Below, piece by piece: positions 11,529-22,215 of a stretch of 64,000 nucleotides of DNA. How positions within the stretch are numbered: position 1 is the first letter of the stretch; the number at the start of each line of letters is the position of its first letter. The DNA is from Saussurea involucrata (taxonomy: Eukaryota > Streptophyta > Magnoliopsida > Asterales > Asteraceae), in contig CM066320.1 in assembly GCA_033807775.1 (NCBI GenBank), positions 180,640,784 to 180,704,783 on the forward strand, read 5' to 3'. Under the pieces are notes generated by a model. That model ran no database searches. It saw only the letters and a list, made by a program, of their open reading frames with translations, and was not told where the DNA came from. Position numbers and translations under genes: made by a program.

Positions 11529-12358
11529 CTACAATAGTCCCACTAGTTCTGACATAGACACATGGTTAATCTTCACTTCTGACAAAACCAAATTCCTTGA
11601 TTTTCTCATCAAAATAAAGATTCCATCTACGAGATGCTTGCTTGAGTCCATAAATGGACTTCTGAAGCTTACACACTCTAGTGGGATGCTTAGGATGTAC
11701 AAAACCATCAAGTTGTGTCATAAACACATCCTCATTAAGCTTTCCATTAAGGAAGGCAATTTTTACGTCCATTTGCCATATCTCATATCTCATAATCATA
11801 ATCATAATCATCGTAGTCTACACCATGAGTTTGCGTATAACCCTTTGCCACCAATCTAACTTTGTACGTGTGTAGTTTCCCATCCATGTCGGTCTTTTTC
11901 TTGAAGACCCATTTACACCCAACTGTTTTAAGGTCAGGCGTTTGATCAACCAAGTCCCATACTTGATTATCATACATGGATTGGATCTCGCTTGCCATAG
12001 CCTCCTTCCATTTAGCAGACTCTAGGCCTGCCATGGCTTCCTGATAGCTGGTAGGTTCATCAAGATCTACCAGTGACTCATCACCATTAGAAATGAATAA
12101 ATCATGTCTTTTAGGTGTCTGACGTACCTTATCAGACCTGCGAACAGGTGATGGCTGAATGTCAGATTCTCCATCATCTTCAGGTTGTACAACCTCTTGA
12201 TGGTAACTAGTGCCAACATCGGATTCCATGTTGGTTGATTCTTGAACTTCTTCAAGATCAATTTGGTTCCCACTGGACTCTGTAGACATCAGTTCCCTCT
12301 CTAGGAAGACCGCCCTTCTAGCAACAAAGACTTTGTTCTCAAAAGATTTGTAAAACAA
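11529..12358 (-). pseudogene. Copia reverse transcriptase N-terminal half, disrupted
   Basis: Two overlapping frames (12358-11783 and 11811-11566) together give the start of RT_LTR2: WKEAMASEIQSMYDNQVWDLV, GCKWVFKKKTDMDGKLHTYKVRLVAKGYTQ, then WQMDVKIAFLNGKLNEDVFMTQ and CKLQKSIYGLKQASRRWN. Between them, where the family reads a conserved DY.ETF segment, an ATC/GAT trinucleotide run at about 11790-11815 encodes repeated Asp-Tyr and shifts the frame. The aspartate of the QMDVK motif survives, but the chain is broken. Confidence 0.82.
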
Positions 12359-12694
12359 ATATCCAAAAGATCTAGTAGGATATCCAACAAAATAACACTT
12401 CTCTGATCTGGGTTCTAACTTGTCTTGAGTCTCACGACGAACGTAAGCTTCGCAACCCCAGATTCTTAAATATGCTAGTGAAGGGACTCTTCCACTCTAT
12501 ATTACAGATGGTGTTTTGAAAACCTTCTTGGTTGGAACGAGGTTAAGGATTTTTGTTGCAGTCTCTAAGGCATAACCCCAGAAACTGATCGGAAGCGTAG
12601 TGCGACTCATCATGCAACGAACCATATCTAACAATGTTCGGTTTCTCCTCTCGGACACACCATTGTGTTTTGGTGTCCCGGGTGGAGTTAACTG

Positions 12695-13462
12695 TTAGAT
12701 AATTCCACAGTTTCTTAGATGATCACTGAATTCTTGACTACGATACTCACGACCTTTATCAGATCTGAGGATCTTAATCCTTTTGTTCAATTGATTCTCC
12801 ACTTCGTTCTGGAATGTCTTGAACACCTCAAAGGTTTCAGACTTACGTTTAATCAAATAAACATATCCATATCTACTAAAATCATCAGTAAACGTAACGA
12901 GGTACCTTTCGCCGTGTCTTGTAGGTGATCTGAACGGTCCACACACATCAGTGTGTACAAGGTCCAACAGACTTTTGGCCCGTTCACAGTTTCCCGTGAA
13001 TGGTGCTTTAGTCATCTTCCCTAGTAAACAAGATTCACATTCATCATAAGACGCGTGATCAAATGATTCCAAAATCCCATCCGCTTGAAGTTTGGCGATG
13101 CGTTTCTTGTTAATGTGGCCAAGACGACAATGCCACAGATACGTCTTATCCAAACCATTTTTGGATGAAGTCGAATCAACATTAAGGATTGAACTATTAT
13201 TGTTTCTTAAGCTGATGTTGGTTTCATAGATGCCATTACAAGGACTAGCTTTAAAATAAAGTAACTCATTTTTAAACACAAGTATTGACCCATCATCAAA
13301 TACAAAATTAAAACCATCATCATACAGTGCTTTAAAAGAAATAATGTTTCTGGCCATTTCGGCCGAGTAGCAAACATTCAATAACACCACAGACAGACCA
13401 GATTCAAAAGTAAGCTCATAATTCCCAATCCTATCAACTGGAGCAACATGCTTGTTCCCCAT
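12695..13462 (-). pseudogene. Copia GAG-pre-integrase and integrase core
   Basis: The 255-residue frame contains LWHCRLGHINKKRIAKLQ and CESCLLGKM, the His-His-Cys-Cys zinc-binding module before integrase. The integrase catalytic core follows, with the first acidic residue in LVHTDVCGPF and the second in LRSDKGREYRSQEF. The frame ends at a stop just after the second acidic residue, before the catalytic Glu. The rest of integrase lies at 12694-12360 in sequence with stops and frame changes. Confidence 0.85.
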
Positions 13463-13510
13463 GATTAGGTCGAGATCTTCGCATCTTAGTTTCCTACTTC
13501 GTTTTAGTCC

Positions 13511-13846
13511 CTACACATCAGTACAAATGTGAGTACCACATCCTGTGTCCAATACCCAGGAATTAGAAGCAGAAGTGCTGTGGAGTTCAATCATATACAT
13601 ACTTGAAGGTTCTGCCATACCCTTAGCCTTGAGCTCTTTCAGCTCCTTCAGGTATTTCGGACAGCTACGCCTCCAGTGTCCTTTCTCCCCGCAGTGGAAA
13701 CATGTTGCATCATCAGGAGTTTTCGCTTGAGGAATCACATAGTTAGCCTTACCCTTACCCTTGCCTTTGGGCTTGGAGTTGGATTGACCAACTTTCTCTT
13801 TCCCCTTGCCTTTGGGGGGTTTGGCTTCTTTTTCTTGACTCCTCAT
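13511..13846 (-). pseudogene. Copia nucleocapsid zinc knuckle and protease start
   Basis: A Lys-rich linker leads into the CCHC zinc knuckle CFHCGEKGHWRRSC, complete in all four ligands. The protease active site SWVLDTGCGTHIC (Asp-Thr-Gly) follows. The frame stops right after the active site. It overlaps the end of gag by four bases in another frame, which points to a single-base break in what was a continuous gag-pol ORF. Confidence 0.85.
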
Positions 13847-14502
13847 TCTCTGATGGCCAACACGGGAGCATCAGGTTTAACTTTGGCCACGTTAGACTCG
13901 GAGGTCTTCAGCATGCCATGGATCTCCATGATGGTTTTCTCCATGTTGTTCATATTGTAATTCAGAATGAACGATCCATATGAACTAGTCAGCGAGTTTA
14001 GGATGAAATTCGTGGCAAGCTCCTGAATAAAGGGAAAACCAAGACGGTCCAGTTGGTCAATGTATGATTTCATTTTAAGAACGTGTACACCGACACTGCT
14101 TCTCGGGGCCATTTTGCAGCCCACCAGAGATCTAACTGTGTCAAACCGTTCTTTCCTAGCCTGCTGTTGGAACATGTCCCTCAGCTGGTTTAGCATGTCA
14201 TACGCCCCAAGGCTCTCCATACCCTTTTGGAGTTCAGGTGCCATGGTCGCTAACATGAGGCAATCGACCTCGTTTGATTCGGTCAGACGTTTTTCGTACT
14301 CATCCCTAGTCACCTGAGATGCTTCGATTGGTGGTGCCTCAGGGAGGGGTTCCTCAGTGGCTCTCTGTTTCCTTCCCATCCTGAGTACGATCCTCGGGTT
14401 GCGAAGCCAGTCCATGAAATTCAAGCCCGTGAGCTTGTCCTTCTCAAGGAGCCCTTTCAAACAAAAGTTCGAAATCGATGAATTCGTGTTGTTGTTTGAC
14501 AT
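13843..14502 (-). CDS. Copia gag capsid protein (UBN2-type)
   Basis: This 219-residue frame starts MSNNNTNSSISNFCLKGLLE and has the Copia gag signature: LTGLNFMDWLRNPRIVLRMG near the N-terminus, then the helical UBN2 region with YDMLNQLRDMFQQQARKERF and the FILNSLTSSYGSFILNYNM segment. Gag packages the element RNA in cytoplasmic particles. The capsid part is open from start to end, but the nucleocapsid is in another frame. It follows a non-coding leader of more than 2.2 kb from the primer-binding site. Confidence 0.8.
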   Translation of the reverse strand: MSNNNTNSSISNFCLKGLLEKDKLTGLNFMDWLRNPRIVLRMGRKQRATEEPLPEAPPIEASQVTRDEYEKRLTESNEVDCLMLATMAPELQKGMESLGAYDMLNQLRDMFQQQARKERFDTVRSLVGCKMAPRSSVGVHVLKMKSYIDQLDRLGFPFIQELATNFILNSLTSSYGSFILNYNMNNMEKTIMEIHGMLKTSESNVAKVKPDAPVLAIRE

Positions 14503-16760
14503 CTATCAAAGTAGAAAAATATATTTTAGTGATCTGAATTAAATAATCCTTGTTATAATAATTACCCAAACGTTTAAACAAACAATTATATTTAACAAGG
14601 CTAAGATCCATATTTCACTTCTTAGCAACGACGGGTATGTCGTGGATCGCAACTAGAAGCTATTTAGGTAGGTAACTATTTTACCAATTTCATCATCAAT
14701 GAAATTCTTAGATCCATGTGGGATTCGTTGGCGTCCATTATGTCATTTGGGATGTTTAATCCCTTCAACGCTAATCCTTTCTCGTGACGGGTATGTCGCG
14801 GATCACAAGTCTAGATTGTAAACCGTCCATGACAAAAACACCTGACATTCGGCCCAAGACTCTCGGGTTTCGCGAATTTCACATCATTATCCCTAATGTC
14901 TAACCGGCGCGTTGGCTCTAGCACTTCTCACGCCGAAAAAACGGTTAGTTCAAATGTGTGTTTTATTCATGGGTAACGTTTGATTTACTTAAAACGGATT
15001 TTTGTTTTTCTAGTTAAAACTTTTAACTTTCTTTTAGCAAAATTTTGTTTTATACCATTTTAAAACAATTTTTATATTTTTGCTAAAATTCATTTGCTTG
15101 TTAGTTTGTTAACTCATTAACCAAACTTTGTGATTCTTTATTTATTTTAAAATTAAATTTTCCTAGCATGCAAGGCCTAAACAAATTTATAAAATTCATA
15201 AAGCAACCACAACAAGCAAAAACGGTAACAATGCCTCAAATCCTATGCGTTTTTCCGGTGAGCCAAGACAGGGAAAAACATGGCCAATCTAGGGACACAA
15301 CCAAAACATGACCGTCTCCCACTAAACTCGCCATCACCATTTGATGCTCGGATGGACCGCCTTTAAAACGTCATTCTTCATGACTCCCATTTGGTTGCAC
15401 CGTCTTCGATTTACAATTATTGGAAGAAAAAAAATTCTCACTCTATTCTATGCTATTTTACAAATACATAAAATTAGAAACGACACGCAGGTCGCAAATA
15501 CATTTACATAACATGAATGACATGCAAGTCGCGCAAATTATTACAAACCAATAATTAATCGAATATTAACCAAACATCACAATCACATGGGTCAAGAAAG
15601 ACACTTGTTACCGGATCTATACAAACACAAATATGAACCAAAACAAGGAGTGCTAAAATCCTTGTAAACCATATTTGGATAAAGATTGATTTAAACATAC
15701 ACTTTTGGCACTTAAACAAAATCAATCTTTGTTTGCAAGTTTCTATGCAATAAAAAAAAATTAACAACATAAACACACAAACACACTTTTATGTTTTGTA
15801 AGTATGGTTTTCATGCCAAAACCATCCAAACAACAACATGCAAGTGAATCAAAATATTTTGGAAAACAAAACCCAAAAATCCATACTTAATGGAAAATGC
15901 AACTTTTTTCTTTTATTTTACAAGCACTAGTTTTGTAAAACAAGGTTTTCAAAACTTTAACTTATTTATCCCTCTTTCATTTATTTTAGAGAAAATTACA
16001 TGATTGGTCCCTGTGTTATGTTGAAAATTGCACTGTGCGTCCCTAAAATGAAATAATTACGAAAAACAACCCTGTGGTTCACATTTTCACACGCTTTAGG
16101 TCCCTGAACCCTAACACCGTTACAAGATTCTGTTAAATATATTAGTTAAAGGGGCATTATAGTCATTTACTTATTTTTCTTATTTTCTGTTTAAATTTAA
16201 AAACAAATTATTAAATTATATATATAAAATTATTTGTTTTTAATATGGTAAATTACATTCTTGGTCCTTGTGATTTTAGTAGAAAATAGAGAAATTATGA
16301 AATGACTAACTTACCCTTTTAATAAATTTACTTAACAGATGTATGTTAACGGTGTTAGGGTTCAGGGACCTAAAGCGTGTGAAAATGTGAACCATAGGGC
16401 TGTTTTCCGTAATTATTTCATTTTAGGGACGCACAGTGCAATTTTCAACATAACACAAGGACCGATCATGTAATTTATATCAAAACAAGATAAAATCTCT
16501 TGGTATTTTCGGACCCATCACAAAAATTCCGAAATTTTGATCTTTATAATATTGGACCATCACATCCAAAAAAAACTTTCGTTTTCCAACATACATGTCA
16601 AAACCGAAGGTCCAAGAAGGAGAAAAAAAAAACTTAAAACTTGAAAAACCTTAGAAATCCTTTTGCATGTTCTTTACAAATCTTTTCCCGAAAATGTGTA
16701 CAAAAAAACATTCAAAGTCGATTTCTTCAAGAAAAAGATGAGAAAAGTGCTATAATCTTG
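14503..16760 (-). other. Long non-coding leader of the Copia element
   Basis: Between the gag start and the primer-binding site lie about 2.25 kb with no gene. It includes a separate TIR element (15993-16476). Words such as GACGGGTATGTCG recur at 14629 and 14787. The rest shows no recognisable structure. Confidence 0.55.
15993..16476. mobile_element. TIR element (MULE-like) inside the Copia leader
   Basis: Inverted repeats of about 130-150 bp run from AAATTACATGATTGGTCCC at the left to the near-complement GGACCGATCATGTAATTT at the right. Both arms contain GGGACGCACAGTGCAATTTT-type sequence and the GTTAGGGTTCAGGGACC word. No clean duplication is visible at the flanks. A second, shorter tip (GGTAAATTACATTCTTGGTC, near 16250) lies inside, suggesting a nested or composite origin. 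Confidence 0.65.
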
Positions 16761-16780
16761 TTAAAGTGGCTCTTATACCA
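16761..16780 (-). other. Primer-binding site of the Copia element (one mismatch)
   Basis: On the minus strand TGGTATAAGAGCCAC follows the 5' LTR after one base. It matches the initiator Met-tRNA site TGGTATCAGAGC except for A in place of C. Confidence 0.75.
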
Positions 16781-16781
16781 C

Positions 16782-17402
16782 TGTTGGACATAAACATGCA
16801 ACGGAAGCTTATAACAAAAAAAAACGAAAAACAAACTTCTTCTAAGAGAGGATCCATTGTATAAGTTAGATAGCAACTAGAAAAGTGATGAAAATAAAAT
16901 CATACATTTGATGACTTTGGAGGATCCAAGAGAGAATCCATCTATCAAGTGCACACCCAAAGCTCCAAAATGCTTGCAAGAAAACCTTCTCACCAAAAAC
17001 CTCTTAGAGAAAGAACCTTTTAGAGAAACGAATGGTTATCTTTTTTTTCAAGCCTTTTTGAGATAAAAATGTCTTTTCTTTCAAATGCAAAACACACACA
17101 TTGGCCGAAAATTAGGAGAGAGGGGGGAGGGGGGAATCGGTTTATGCTTAGGTAAAAGAGAGAGAGAGGTGGAGTGTGGTCCTCACCAAAATGATGACAC
17201 TTTTACTCTTGTGTCTCCTTCATTTTACAACATCGGTCCCTCAAAATTTCCTCTATTTTCTAGTTAAACCATCACTTATGATGTTTAACAAACTTTCGCC
17301 TTAACCATTTAATTCTTGCAATTTTAGTTTGGACTTTGTGAGCAACCGAATAGGATAATGCCAATAATTAACTACTTTGTGTCAATGGACATATCTCCAA
17401 CA
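16782..17402 (-). repeat. 5' LTR of the Copia element
   Basis: A 621-bp LTR bounded by TGTTGGACA and CTCCAACA, paired with 9005-9654 (650 bp). Confidence 0.85.
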
Positions 17403-17407
17403 AATAC

Positions 17408-18583
17408 AAACATGAAATTAAAAACAAAGACTAATTATTGTTTGTTTTGCCTGATGCTTTCAACTTGTGCAATCTTTTAAAAAGTTTTTCCACATTTGTT
17501 CTTGTCTAAGCAAGAATGGAATGTCTTCTAAAAGCACATACACGATGAAGCAAAGCATATCATCAATGATTTCTTTAAGGTTGTACTTTGGGCATTTTAG
17601 AGCATATGCCGTCATGAAATTCTTTATAGGTTTATAACTATTTTATATCATTTTTCTCTTTCTACTAAATTAGTTTTCTTTTTCTTGCTAATTATATAAA
17701 TATTTCACCTCAATCATGGACCGGTCCATAATTTATATACTGCAAATACTTTTTCACGTTCCTTAGTCCGTACCTTTTGTGAGATCTGAACCCCTATCTT
17801 TTTACGAGGTTGACCTCTATCAGTAATCCTAATACTGTGAGGCACGTGAAATAAAAAACAAAACATACTAAAACAAAAGGAGTTGTTTCTCATATAGTGA
17901 TCCAATGTCATCCTAACTAATAACTATCATTCTGATTGTCAGTGGCGGATCCAGGAATTTTTTTTACTGGGATCCTTTTAAGGTAGCTTAAATGTCCATG
18001 AAATTGCCCGATATATTTTTAGCCTAAATTCAACGTTTCGAGGGCTTTTTATGCCTATATTTTAAGAGATTTTTAAGTTTTTTTATCGATTTCGTTGGGA
18101 TTTTTTGGTTTTTTTAGTCGATTTCGATAGTTAATTTTGGTTTTTTTGGTTGATTTTGAGACATTTTGGTTTTTCGCTGCTGAACATGGGGTCCCTGGTA
18201 GATTTCAGGGGGGGACACAAGTAACCAAATGGTAATTTTTGTAAAAAATAAAAAAATTTAAGCTAGGTAAATATCATTAGTCTTAAAGGTGCGTCCACTT
18301 TAAATTGATGTATGAAGGGCGATCTCATACGAAAAAGGTGGCAAGTTTGAATCCTTTTGATATTTTAAAAAAAAAATGATCATTTAAAAACAAGACAAAA
18401 CCCCTTTATATCTCAATTTTAAATAAAACCATAATTTTACAATTAATATTTATTATATTTTACATCAACTAATTATTTTATGCACCAGTTTGAGAATTTC
18501 CAGCTTCACCTCTAATTCTTGATTACATGAAAAGTGTTGATATGAAAATCAACCGATGCTATTGCTAGTATGCTATGCACAAC
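17408..18583. other. Intergenic DNA with one hAT-like tip
   Basis: No gene is visible. At 17940 the sequence CAGTGGCGGATCCAGG matches the style of hAT element tips (compare the right end of the element at 29646-30505), and the T/G-rich DNA that follows may be a decayed copy. I could not find the other end. Confidence 0.4.
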
Positions 18584-18595
18584 AAAAACCATTAA

Positions 18596-18794
18596 AACCA
18601 CAAACGTTGTGGCGTACTGGTTAATTAAGGCTCTGGGACATGTAGTGGAATATCTCATCTGCTCAAGGTTTTCATTCAGGCGTACACAATAATTGTGGTC
18701 ACTGAAGTTTAATCAGGGCTGATGTCTTACGGTCATAATTCGCCAAGAGATTAGTCTAGGCATAGCCTAAGACACCTTTCCAAATAAAAAAAAT
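18596..18794 (+). mobile_element. tRNA-derived SINE, copy 1
   Basis: Flanked by the direct repeat AAAAACCATTA (18584-18594 and 18795-18805). The body starts with GTGGCGTACTGGTTAA, an RNA polymerase III A-box (TGGCGTACTGG), and ends with GATTAGTCTAGGCATAGCC and an A-rich tail. The B-box region is degraded. The same 3' sequence occurs at 29357 and 53419. It lies about 650 bp upstream of the MCTP start codon. Confidence 0.75.
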
Positions 18795-18805
18795 AAAAAC
18801 CATTA

Positions 18806-19139
18806 AGTGGTGTTTGAGATTTACTTATTTAAAACAACTTGTGCTTTTACATTTGTAAAAGCATTTATCAACTTTGTGTTAAACCATAGTTTTATAAAAA
18901 ATGTTTGAATTAAGTTATAATGGTACCAAAACGTAATAAGCTGATAAGTTATTTTTTAGTGTTTGACAAATAAGCAAATAAATTAAAAGGGTGTAACTTA
19001 TGACGGAATAAATTAAAATAAAGTAATTTATTACCGGTGTCCAACCAATATAAACATTGTATTTTTCATTCAAACACTAAAAACTTGTTATTACGGGTAT
19101 CATACTGAAATAAATTAATAAAAAAACTCAAACACCACA
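18806..19139. mobile_element. PIF/Harbinger (Tourist-like) MITE
   Basis: The tips AGTGGTGTTTGAG and CTCAAACACCACA are inverted repeats flanked on both sides by TTA (18803-18805 and 19140-19142), the 3-bp target of PIF/Harbinger elements. It is 334 bp and non-coding. It sits about 300 bp upstream of the MCTP start codon and touches the SINE, so both are in the likely promoter or 5' leader region of that gene. Confidence 0.75.
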
Positions 19140-19441
19140 TTAGTATAAAATGGAAAACACTGAACAGTGAGAAAAAAAGCTTTAGTTGCACTAAATAGAA
19201 ACTAAAACTTAGAGATTTTGCTCAAGTATATGCCTTGCCTCCATTCTCCCCTTTACAATGCATCAGAATCAGAACTCGATGTTACTTACAAAGCAAGTAA
19301 CAATCACATCATGCATGCATGCATGGAGTGTTACTTCTCCAACAAGCAAAGAATTAATGAAGAAAAAGAAGATCAAAGACGATGCTGCTCATGGTCTTAA
19401 ACCCTTCTAATCCTCATATCTCATAACACAAACTCCTCAAA

Positions 19442-21781
19442 ATGATCCGATTAAAAAACCGTCAAATGCAACACGAACCCATTAATCCAACCCTCGAACG
19501 AGCCGATTATGAGCTCAAAGACACAAGCCCACAACTCGGTGAGCGATGGCCGCAGGGTGGACCCTACGGCGCCGAGAGATCCACAAGCACATATGATCTC
19601 GTCGAACAAACTCACCATCTTTACGTTCGGGTCGTGAAGGCCAAGGAACTTGCAGTTGGCACCGACCCGTATGTCGAAGTCAAACTCGGGAACTACCGAG
19701 GCCGAACGAGCCACTTCGAGAAAAAAACGAACCCCGAGTGGAACCAGGTGTTTGCGTTTTCAAAAGATCGTGTTCAATCGTCAACTTTAGAAGTTTACGT
19801 AAAAGATAAGGAAATGTTTGGAAGAGATGATTATATCGGAAAAGTGGTTTTTGATTTGAACGAGGTTCCGACGCGGGTCCCACCGGATAGTCCGTTGGCT
19901 CCCCAGTGGTACCACTTGGAGGACCGGCGGGGCCACGCGGCAGAGATTATGGTTGCAGTTTGGATGGGAACGCAAGCCGATGAAGCGTTCCCAGAGGCTT
20001 GGCATTCGGACGCGATATTTGCTCAAGGAGATGGTGTTTTTAACGTTCGATCAAAAGTTTATGTGTCTCCTAAACTTTGGTATATTCGAGTGAACGTTCT
20101 AGAAGCTCAGGATGTTATTCCGAACGATAGATCGCGTGTTCCGGAAGTTTCCGTGAAGGTGCAAGTCGGAAACCAGGTATTGAGAACGAAGATAAGTTCT
20201 GTGAGGACGATGAATCCGTTATGGAACGAAGATTTCGTGTTTGTTGCTGCTGAGCCGTTTGAGGAACACTTGGTTCTTACGATTGAGGATCGAGTTCACT
20301 CTTCGAGAGACGAGGTACTAGGGTCGTTGACCCTACCATTGACCATGTTCGAGAAACGGCTTGATCATCGGCCGGTTCTTTCTCGATGGTTCAATCTTGA
20401 AAAGTATGGGCTCGGTGAAATGAAGTTTTCGAGTCGAGTGCACATTAGGGTTTGCTTAGAAGGGGGATACCATGTTCTCGATGAATCGACGTTGTACATA
20501 AGCGATCAACGGCCGACTGCAAAACAACTGTGGAAGCCGCCGTGTGGGATTCTAGAAGTCGGGATTTTGGGTGCGCAAGGGTTGCTCCCAATGAAGATGA
20601 AAGATCGGCGAGGGTCCACCGATGCTTATTGTGTGGCGAAGTATGGACAAAAATGGGTTCGAACACGAACGATTCTCGACACGCTCAATCCGAAATGGAA
20701 CGAGCAATACACGTGGGAAGTTTATGATCCATGCACGGTCATTACGATGGGCGTTTTCGACAATTGTCATTTGGGAGACGAGAAACAGGGTTTTGGACGA
20801 GATTCGAGAATAGGGAAAGTAAGGATTCGGTTATCAACGCTTGAAGCTCATCGAATATACACACATTCGTACCCGCTTCTCGTACTCCACCCATCTGGGG
20901 TGAAAAAGATGGGTGAGCTCCAACTCGCGGTTCGGTTCACAACACTATCGTTAGCCAACACGGTGTACATGTATGGCCGCCCTTTGTTGCCCAAGATGCA
21001 TTACTTGAACCCGTTAACGGTCAACCAAGTCGACACGTTACGGTTCCAAGCCATGAACATCGTGGCGGCTCGGCTCGGTCGAGCCGAACCACCTCTGCGG
21101 AAAGAGGTGGTTGAGTACATGTTAGATGTGGATTCTCACATGTGGAGTATGAGAAGAAGCAAAGCGAACTTTTTCAGGATCATGTCGTTGCTTTCGGGTT
21201 TATTTTCCGTAACCCGGTGGTTCACCAAGGTCCAAGAATGGAAAAACCCGATCACGACGGTTCTCGTTCACATCTTGTTTTTTATCCTATTATGGTATCC
21301 CGAACTCATACTTCCAACCATTTGTCTCTACATGTTCTTGATCGGGCTCTGGAACTACAGGTTCCGAGCCAGACACCCGCCTCATATGGACCCAAAACTC
21401 TCGTGGGCCGAGGCGGTGCACCCTGACGAGCTCGACGAAGAGTTCGACACTTTCCCGACATCGAGACCGCTGGATACGGTTCGGATGCGGTACGACCGGA
21501 TCCGAAGCATAGCCGGGAAGATTCAGACGGTGGTGGGAGATTTGGCTACACAAGGAGAGCGGCTAGTATTGTTGCTTAGCTGGCGAGACCCTCGAGCCAC
21601 TAGTCTCTTTGTTGTTTTCAGCCTTTGTTCAGCAGTGGTTCTTTATATGACTCCTTTTCGGGTGGTGGCGTTAGTCGGGGGATTGTACACATTAAGACAT
21701 CCTAGATTTCGAAGCAAGTTGCCCTCGGTTCCCAGCAACTTCTTCAAGAGACTTCCTGCTCGATCGGATAGTTTACTCTAG
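19442..21781 (+). CDS. Multiple C2 domain and transmembrane region protein (MCTP/FTIP family)
   Basis: MCTPs tether ER to plasma membrane, often at plasmodesmata, and some (FTIP1, QUIRKY) traffic florigen or receptors. This intronless frame encodes 779 residues, usual for the short three-C2 MCTPs. Residues about 50-165 hold the first C2 domain (STYDLVEQTHHLYVRVVKAK...DPYVEVKLGNYRGRT), 210-325 the second (LWYIRVNVLEAQDVIP) and 370-495 the third (GILEVGILGAQGLLPMKMKDRRG, STDAYCVAKYG). The C-terminal PRT_C region follows (LRKEVVEYMLDVDSHMWSMRRSKANFFR), with hydrophobic segments at about 604-640 and 719-753 around the HPDELDEEFDTFPTS stretch. It ends FFKRLPARSDSLL, as the family does. Overall it looks closest to the Arabidopsis MCTP3/4/7 group by memory. 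Oddity: the first C2 domain reads KELAVGTDPYVEV where relatives have about five more residues, including an Asp, in calcium loop 1. The Met at 19442 gives the expected N-terminal length. eL6 is convergent downstream. Confidence 0.95.
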   Translation: MIRLKNRQMQHEPINPTLERADYELKDTSPQLGERWPQGGPYGAERSTSTYDLVEQTHHLYVRVVKAKELAVGTDPYVEVKLGNYRGRTSHFEKKTNPEWNQVFAFSKDRVQSSTLEVYVKDKEMFGRDDYIGKVVFDLNEVPTRVPPDSPLAPQWYHLEDRRGHAAEIMVAVWMGTQADEAFPEAWHSDAIFAQGDGVFNVRSKVYVSPKLWYIRVNVLEAQDVIPNDRSRVPEVSVKVQVGNQVLRTKISSVRTMNPLWNEDFVFVAAEPFEEHLVLTIEDRVHSSRDEVLGSLTLPLTMFEKRLDHRPVLSRWFNLEKYGLGEMKFSSRVHIRVCLEGGYHVLDESTLYISDQRPTAKQLWKPPCGILEVGILGAQGLLPMKMKDRRGSTDAYCVAKYGQKWVRTRTILDTLNPKWNEQYTWEVYDPCTVITMGVFDNCHLGDEKQGFGRDSRIGKVRIRLSTLEAHRIYTHSYPLLVLHPSGVKKMGELQLAVRFTTLSLANTVYMYGRPLLPKMHYLNPLTVNQVDTLRFQAMNIVAARLGRAEPPLRKEVVEYMLDVDSHMWSMRRSKANFFRIMSLLSGLFSVTRWFTKVQEWKNPITTVLVHILFFILLWYPELILPTICLYMFLIGLWNYRFRARHPPHMDPKLSWAEAVHPDELDEEFDTFPTSRPLDTVRMRYDRIRSIAGKIQTVVGDLATQGERLVLLLSWRDPRATSLFVVFSLCSAVVLYMTPFRVVALVGGLYTLRHPRFRSKLPSVPSNFFKRLPARSDSLL

Positions 21782-21928
21782 TTTCGATCAAATCATCAAG
21801 CACGACTGCCAACTACTAAATCTTTTTGTTATTTTAGTTTTGATGCATGTTTGATTTCAATATCTATGTAACCTTTCAATAACAAAAGAAATCAACGTTT
21901 TCCCGTCTTTTGAACATGCCAACCCCCA

Positions 21929-22032
21929 TAAGAGTGCGTTTAATATGCAGAAGATTACAGCGTTACGAGACAAGTTTGGTAAATTACTAAACTACCACGT
22001 TCTATCGTGCCTGCATACCAAACGCACCCTTA
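21929..22032. mobile_element. Small TIR element between the convergent genes (probable)
   Basis: The left end TAAGAGTGCGTTTAATATGC and the right end GCATACCAAACGCACCCTTA are inverted repeats around a 60-bp core. The GTGCGTTTGG tip is of the PIF/Harbinger type. It lies in the 3' flank of the MCTP gene, between its stop and the end of eL6. No separate target duplication can be told apart. Confidence 0.5.
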
Positions 22033-22215
22033 CTAAGTACACCAGAAACAAACAAGCAGAGATAATGTAATTGCATAAAAAAAGGCTCAAAGACAAATGG
22101 TAGAAAGAGTATCTCATTGTTGAACATCAATCGAAAACTGACACAATGTGGCCTTTAAATCTAGAGTTTTGACACATTCATAATCAAGAAAACAAAATTC
22201 ATTTTAACCATTCAT

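Larger units (their letters stand above)
9005..17402 (-). mobile_element. Decayed Ty1/Copia retrotransposon (8.4 kb)
   Basis: LTRs at 9005-9654 and 16782-17402 begin TGTTGGA and end (C)AACA. The flanks AATAT (9000-9004) and AATAC (17403-17407) are a 5-bp duplication with one change. On the minus strand the order is 5' LTR (16782-17402), primer-binding site, a leader of more than 2.2 kb, gag, protease, integrase, RT and RNase H, polypurine tract, 3' LTR. Integrase before RT defines Copia. The polyprotein is broken in at least four places, so it cannot move on its own. The left LTR carries about 18 extra bases near its start relative to the right one. Confidence 0.9.
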
